Shown: piece by piece, positions 41,563 through 43,651 of the stretch
How the letters are laid out: each line of letters begins with the position of its first letter
Position numbering within the stretch: the first letter of the stretch is position 1
Origin: Streptomyces amritsarensis
GTDB lineage: Bacteria; Actinomycetota; Actinomycetes; Streptomycetales; Streptomycetaceae
DNA: 43,651 nt
Assembly (NCBI RefSeq): GCF_001953875.1
Contig: NZ_MQUR01000070.1
Coordinates: forward strand, 1 to 43,651
Direction of reading: 5' to 3'
The notes under the pieces: model-generated
The model's input: only the letters and a program-made list of their open reading frames with translations
Databases searched by the model: none
Told to the model about the DNA's origin: nothing
Made by a program: the position numbers and the translations under genes

Positions 41563-42756
41563 ATGACCACGAGCCATGCCATCGCCGACGACGACAGGCC
41601 TCCCCGCGTCCGGCCCGTATTCAGCGCCGTCACGTGGAAGGAAATCGCCCATCTGGTGACCAATCTGCCTGAGGCGATCCTCGGTTTCGTTTACGCGGTT
41701 GTCATGGTTTCCACCGCGGGCGGTCTTTCCGTGACCGCGATCGGACTTCCTTTGCTTGCCGTCGGTCTCTTCCTGTCTCGGCAATGGGGACGGCTGGAAC
41801 GCGCCCGCGCGCGAATGCTCCTGGGCGTACGGGTGGAGGAGCCGACCCCGCTCCCCGGGCCGCGGCGGTCCGGGGGGTTCTTCCCCTGGCTGTGGACGGG
41901 CATCAAGGATCCGGTGGGCTGGCGGACCGTGCTGTACCAGCTGATCCGGCTGCCCTGGGGGGTTCTCACCTTCACGGTAGTCCTGGCCGGGCTGTTCGTG
42001 CTGTGGCCGGTGCTGCCGTATCTGGTGCGGCTGCTCGCGAACGCGGACCGGGCGATGGTACGGGGCCTGCTGTCGCCCTCCGACGACCTGGAGCGGCGGA
42101 TCGCGGAGCTGGAGTCGGACCGCGGCGTGGTCGTCGACACGGCCGCCGCCGACCTGCGGCGCATCGAGCGGGATCTGCACGACGGTGCGCAGGCGCGGCT
42201 GGTCGCGCTGGCGATGGGGCTGGGCCTGGCGAAGGAGAAGCTGCTGGAGGACCCGGAGGGTGCGGCGGCGATGGTCGACGAGGCCCACGGGGAGGTGAAG
42301 CTGGCGCTCCAGGAACTGCGGGACCTGGCCCGCGGGATCCACCCGGCCGTGTTGACGGACCGGGGGCTGGACGCGGCGCTGTCGTCGGTGGCGGCACGGT
42401 GCGTGGTGCCGGTGAAGGTACTGGTGGACCTGCCGCCGGGGCAGGAGGCCCGGCCGGCGGAGGCGATCGAGGGGATCGCGTACTTCGTGGTGTCCGAGCT
42501 GCTGCAGAACGTGAGCAAGCACGCGCGGGCGCGGGGCGCGACGGTGGAGGTCTGGCGGGCGGAGGCCCGGCTGATGATCCGGGTGTCGGACGACGGGCGG
42601 GGCGGCGCGGACACGACCGGCGGGAGCGGGCTGGCGGGGCTGGCGGAGCGGCTGGACGCGGTGGACGGGGTGCTGGTGGTGGACTCCCCGGAGGGGGAGG
42701 GGACGGTGGTGACGGCGGAGCTGCCGTGGCGGGACCGGGTCCCGGGCCGGGGCTGA
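41563..42756 (+). CDS. sensor histidine kinase (HisKA_3 type)
   Basis: A 397-aa membrane kinase. Residues 27-160 form a membrane sensor domain of the PF13796-like type, beginning HLVTNLPEAILGFVYAV, with about four helices and WGRLERARARMLLGV between. The dimerisation domain has RRIERDLHDGAQARL with phospho-acceptor H206. The ATPase domain has the N box ELLQNVSKHARARGA and the G boxes DDGRGGAD and GGSGLAGLAERL. It belongs to the NarL-partner class, so a LuxR-type response regulator is expected; none is within the window. No Shine-Dalgarno is evident at ATG 41563. Confidence 0.93.
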   Translation: MTTSHAIADDDRPPRVRPVFSAVTWKEIAHLVTNLPEAILGFVYAVVMVSTAGGLSVTAIGLPLLAVGLFLSRQWGRLERARARMLLGVRVEEPTPLPGPRRSGGFFPWLWTGIKDPVGWRTVLYQLIRLPWGVLTFTVVLAGLFVLWPVLPYLVRLLANADRAMVRGLLSPSDDLERRIAELESDRGVVVDTAAADLRRIERDLHDGAQARLVALAMGLGLAKEKLLEDPEGAAAMVDEAHGEVKLALQELRDLARGIHPAVLTDRGLDAALSSVAARCVVPVKVLVDLPPGQEARPAEAIEGIAYFVVSELLQNVSKHARARGATVEVWRAEARLMIRVSDDGRGGADTTGGSGLAGLAERLDAVDGVLVVDSPEGEGTVVTAELPWRDRVPGRG

Positions 42757-43651
42757 GGTCGCGGCACCGGGGGACTCCCGTCCGGGGTGGGCGGGGGTCC
42801 CGTTCGCGCGTCCGGCCCGCCGCCGCTTCCCGGCCCGCCGCCGGACCGCGCCTCGCCTCGCCGGCGCCGGTGGCTCGCGCCCTTGCGGGGCGGCGGTGGC
42901 CCGGCCCCGCTGGCCGCCCCCGGCCCCGCCGGCGTCTGCGGTCTGAAGCCCGCGCCGATCCGGCCCGCCGGGGGCGCCAGCGGTAGCCGGGGCACCCCGC
43001 AGGGGGCCAGGGCCCAGGGGGTCAGGGCCGGGGCCAGGGGGCTCCCGCAAGGGCCAAGGCCACGGGCGCGCCCGCAGGGCCGGGCCGCCGCCCCGCAGGA
43101 GGCAGGGCCGGGGACACCGGCGCGCCCGCGGGGCAGGCCGGGGTCACCACCGCCCCTGCAAGTGCCCGCGCCACAGGCGCCCCGCAGGGCCCAGGCCATC
43201 GGCGCGTCCGCAAGGGGCAGGGGCTCGGGCGCGGCCGCAAGGGGCCCGCCCCGCGTCGGCGGCGCCCCCGCAAGGCCCGAGCCTCTCGCCGCACCCGCAG
43301 GGCCCCCGCCACCCGTGCGCCCGCAGGGGGACGGCCACCGGCGCGCCCGCAAGGGCTGGGCTCGGGCGCGGCCGTAGGGGCGGCCCGGGACCGCGCCGCG
43401 CCGCAGGGGCCGGGCGGCGTCGGCGCAGGGCCGGGTGGGAACGGCGCAGGGGGCGGTGCGCAGGCCGGGGCAGGGGGCGGTGCGCAAGCCGGGGCAGGGG
43501 CCGGGGCGGCGTCGGCGCAGGCCGGGGCGGCGTCCACGCAGGCCCGGGCGGCGTCGGCGCAGGGGGCGGTGCGCAGGCCGGGGCAGGGGGCGGTGCGGGG
43601 GGGGGCGGGGGGGGGTTAACCCCCGGGGGGGGAGGCCTACCCGCCGCATGG
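42757..43651. other. GC-rich repetitive region without a clear gene
   Basis: 895 bases after the kinase stop. From about 43,000 to 43,410 the motif CCGCAGGG or CCGCAAGGG recurs about 14 times at uneven intervals. From 43,443 to 43,597 there is a 42-base direct repeat, with further GGCGGCGTCGGCGCAGG copies. The end (43,595-43,632) has runs of eight to ten G and the palindrome GGGGGTTAACCCCC. Open frames here are Ala/Pro/Gly/Arg low complexity and match no family, so I call no gene. Confidence 0.6.
43443..43597. repeat. 42-bp direct repeat
   Basis: The 42 bases 43443-43484 recur exactly at 43556-43597, an offset of 113 bases. Each copy itself contains two GCAGGGGGCGGTGCG units. Further related units lie between. 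Confidence 0.8.

Noticed and set aside
43000..43410. Evenly spaced CCGCAGGG motifs as a CRISPR array
   Set aside because: The motif is too short and variable, intervals are irregular and no cas gene is near.
41494..43649. Long minus-strand frames antisense to the histidine kinase and through the repeat region
   Set aside because: Ala/Pro/Arg-rich, without a start signal or homology; they persist because stop codons are rare in such GC-rich DNA.

Overview
The window is actinobacterial and most probably from Streptomyces or a close relative. The DNA is very GC-rich, GTG starts are common, and the order trpT-secE-nusG-rplK-rplA-[two lipoproteins]-rplJ-rplL-rpoB-rpoC is the one I know from Streptomyces. 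NusG has the long acidic N-terminal extension of this group. There is no phage, transposon or CRISPR signal; this is chromosomal core plus some lineage-specific genes.

Layout. Positions 1-14,300 (minus strand) hold the transcription and translation block: tRNA-Trp, secE, nusG, rplK, rplA, a tandem pair of paralogous lipoproteins, rplJ, rplL, rpoB and rpoC. Leader hairpins and terminators lie between the subunits, including a terminator-like hairpin in the rplJ leader. Positions 14,477-16,923 (plus) carry an aspartate-type aminotransferase and an adenosine-deaminase-like protein. Positions 16,913-21,136 (minus) carry a small unknown gene, murB, a dimeric-barrel protein, a DHA2-type MFS exporter and its TetR-family regulator; matching inverted repeats lie in front of tetR and the exporter gene. 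Positions 21,343-22,807 (minus) hold two MaoC/hotdog genes of the HadA/HadB type, rpmG, tRNA-Met and tRNA-Thr. In mycobacteria rpmG-hadABC sits directly beside trpT-secE-nusG, so the intervening genes look like an insertion into an old neighbourhood.

Positions 23,169-30,409 are mixed: a CodA-like amidohydrolase that appears to have lost catalytic residues, an atypical SDR, a DUF3574 protein, tRNA-Tyr, a YajQ-family protein, a SulP transporter, an APC permease, a SUKH (SMI1/KNR4) protein and a YccF membrane protein. The HtpX protease gene (30,406-31,269) overlaps yccF by 4 nt.

Positions 31,477-41,415 (minus) are one tightly overlapping operon, nuoA-B-C-H-I-J-K-L-M-N. It encodes a full complex I membrane arm and the iron-sulfur connecting subunits B, C and I, but nuoD and the NADH module nuoE-F-G are absent. 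NuoC carries a roughly 240-residue disordered tail with four copies of an RRTRSVADGSASQA-like unit; NuoI, NuoK and NuoL also carry low-complexity extensions. I consider this the most interesting system here. A divergent sensor histidine kinase (41,563-42,756) follows, then about 0.9 kb of very GC-rich repetitive DNA with no convincing gene.

Start sites were assigned from Shine-Dalgarno position, family length and overlaps; where they are uncertain this is stated.
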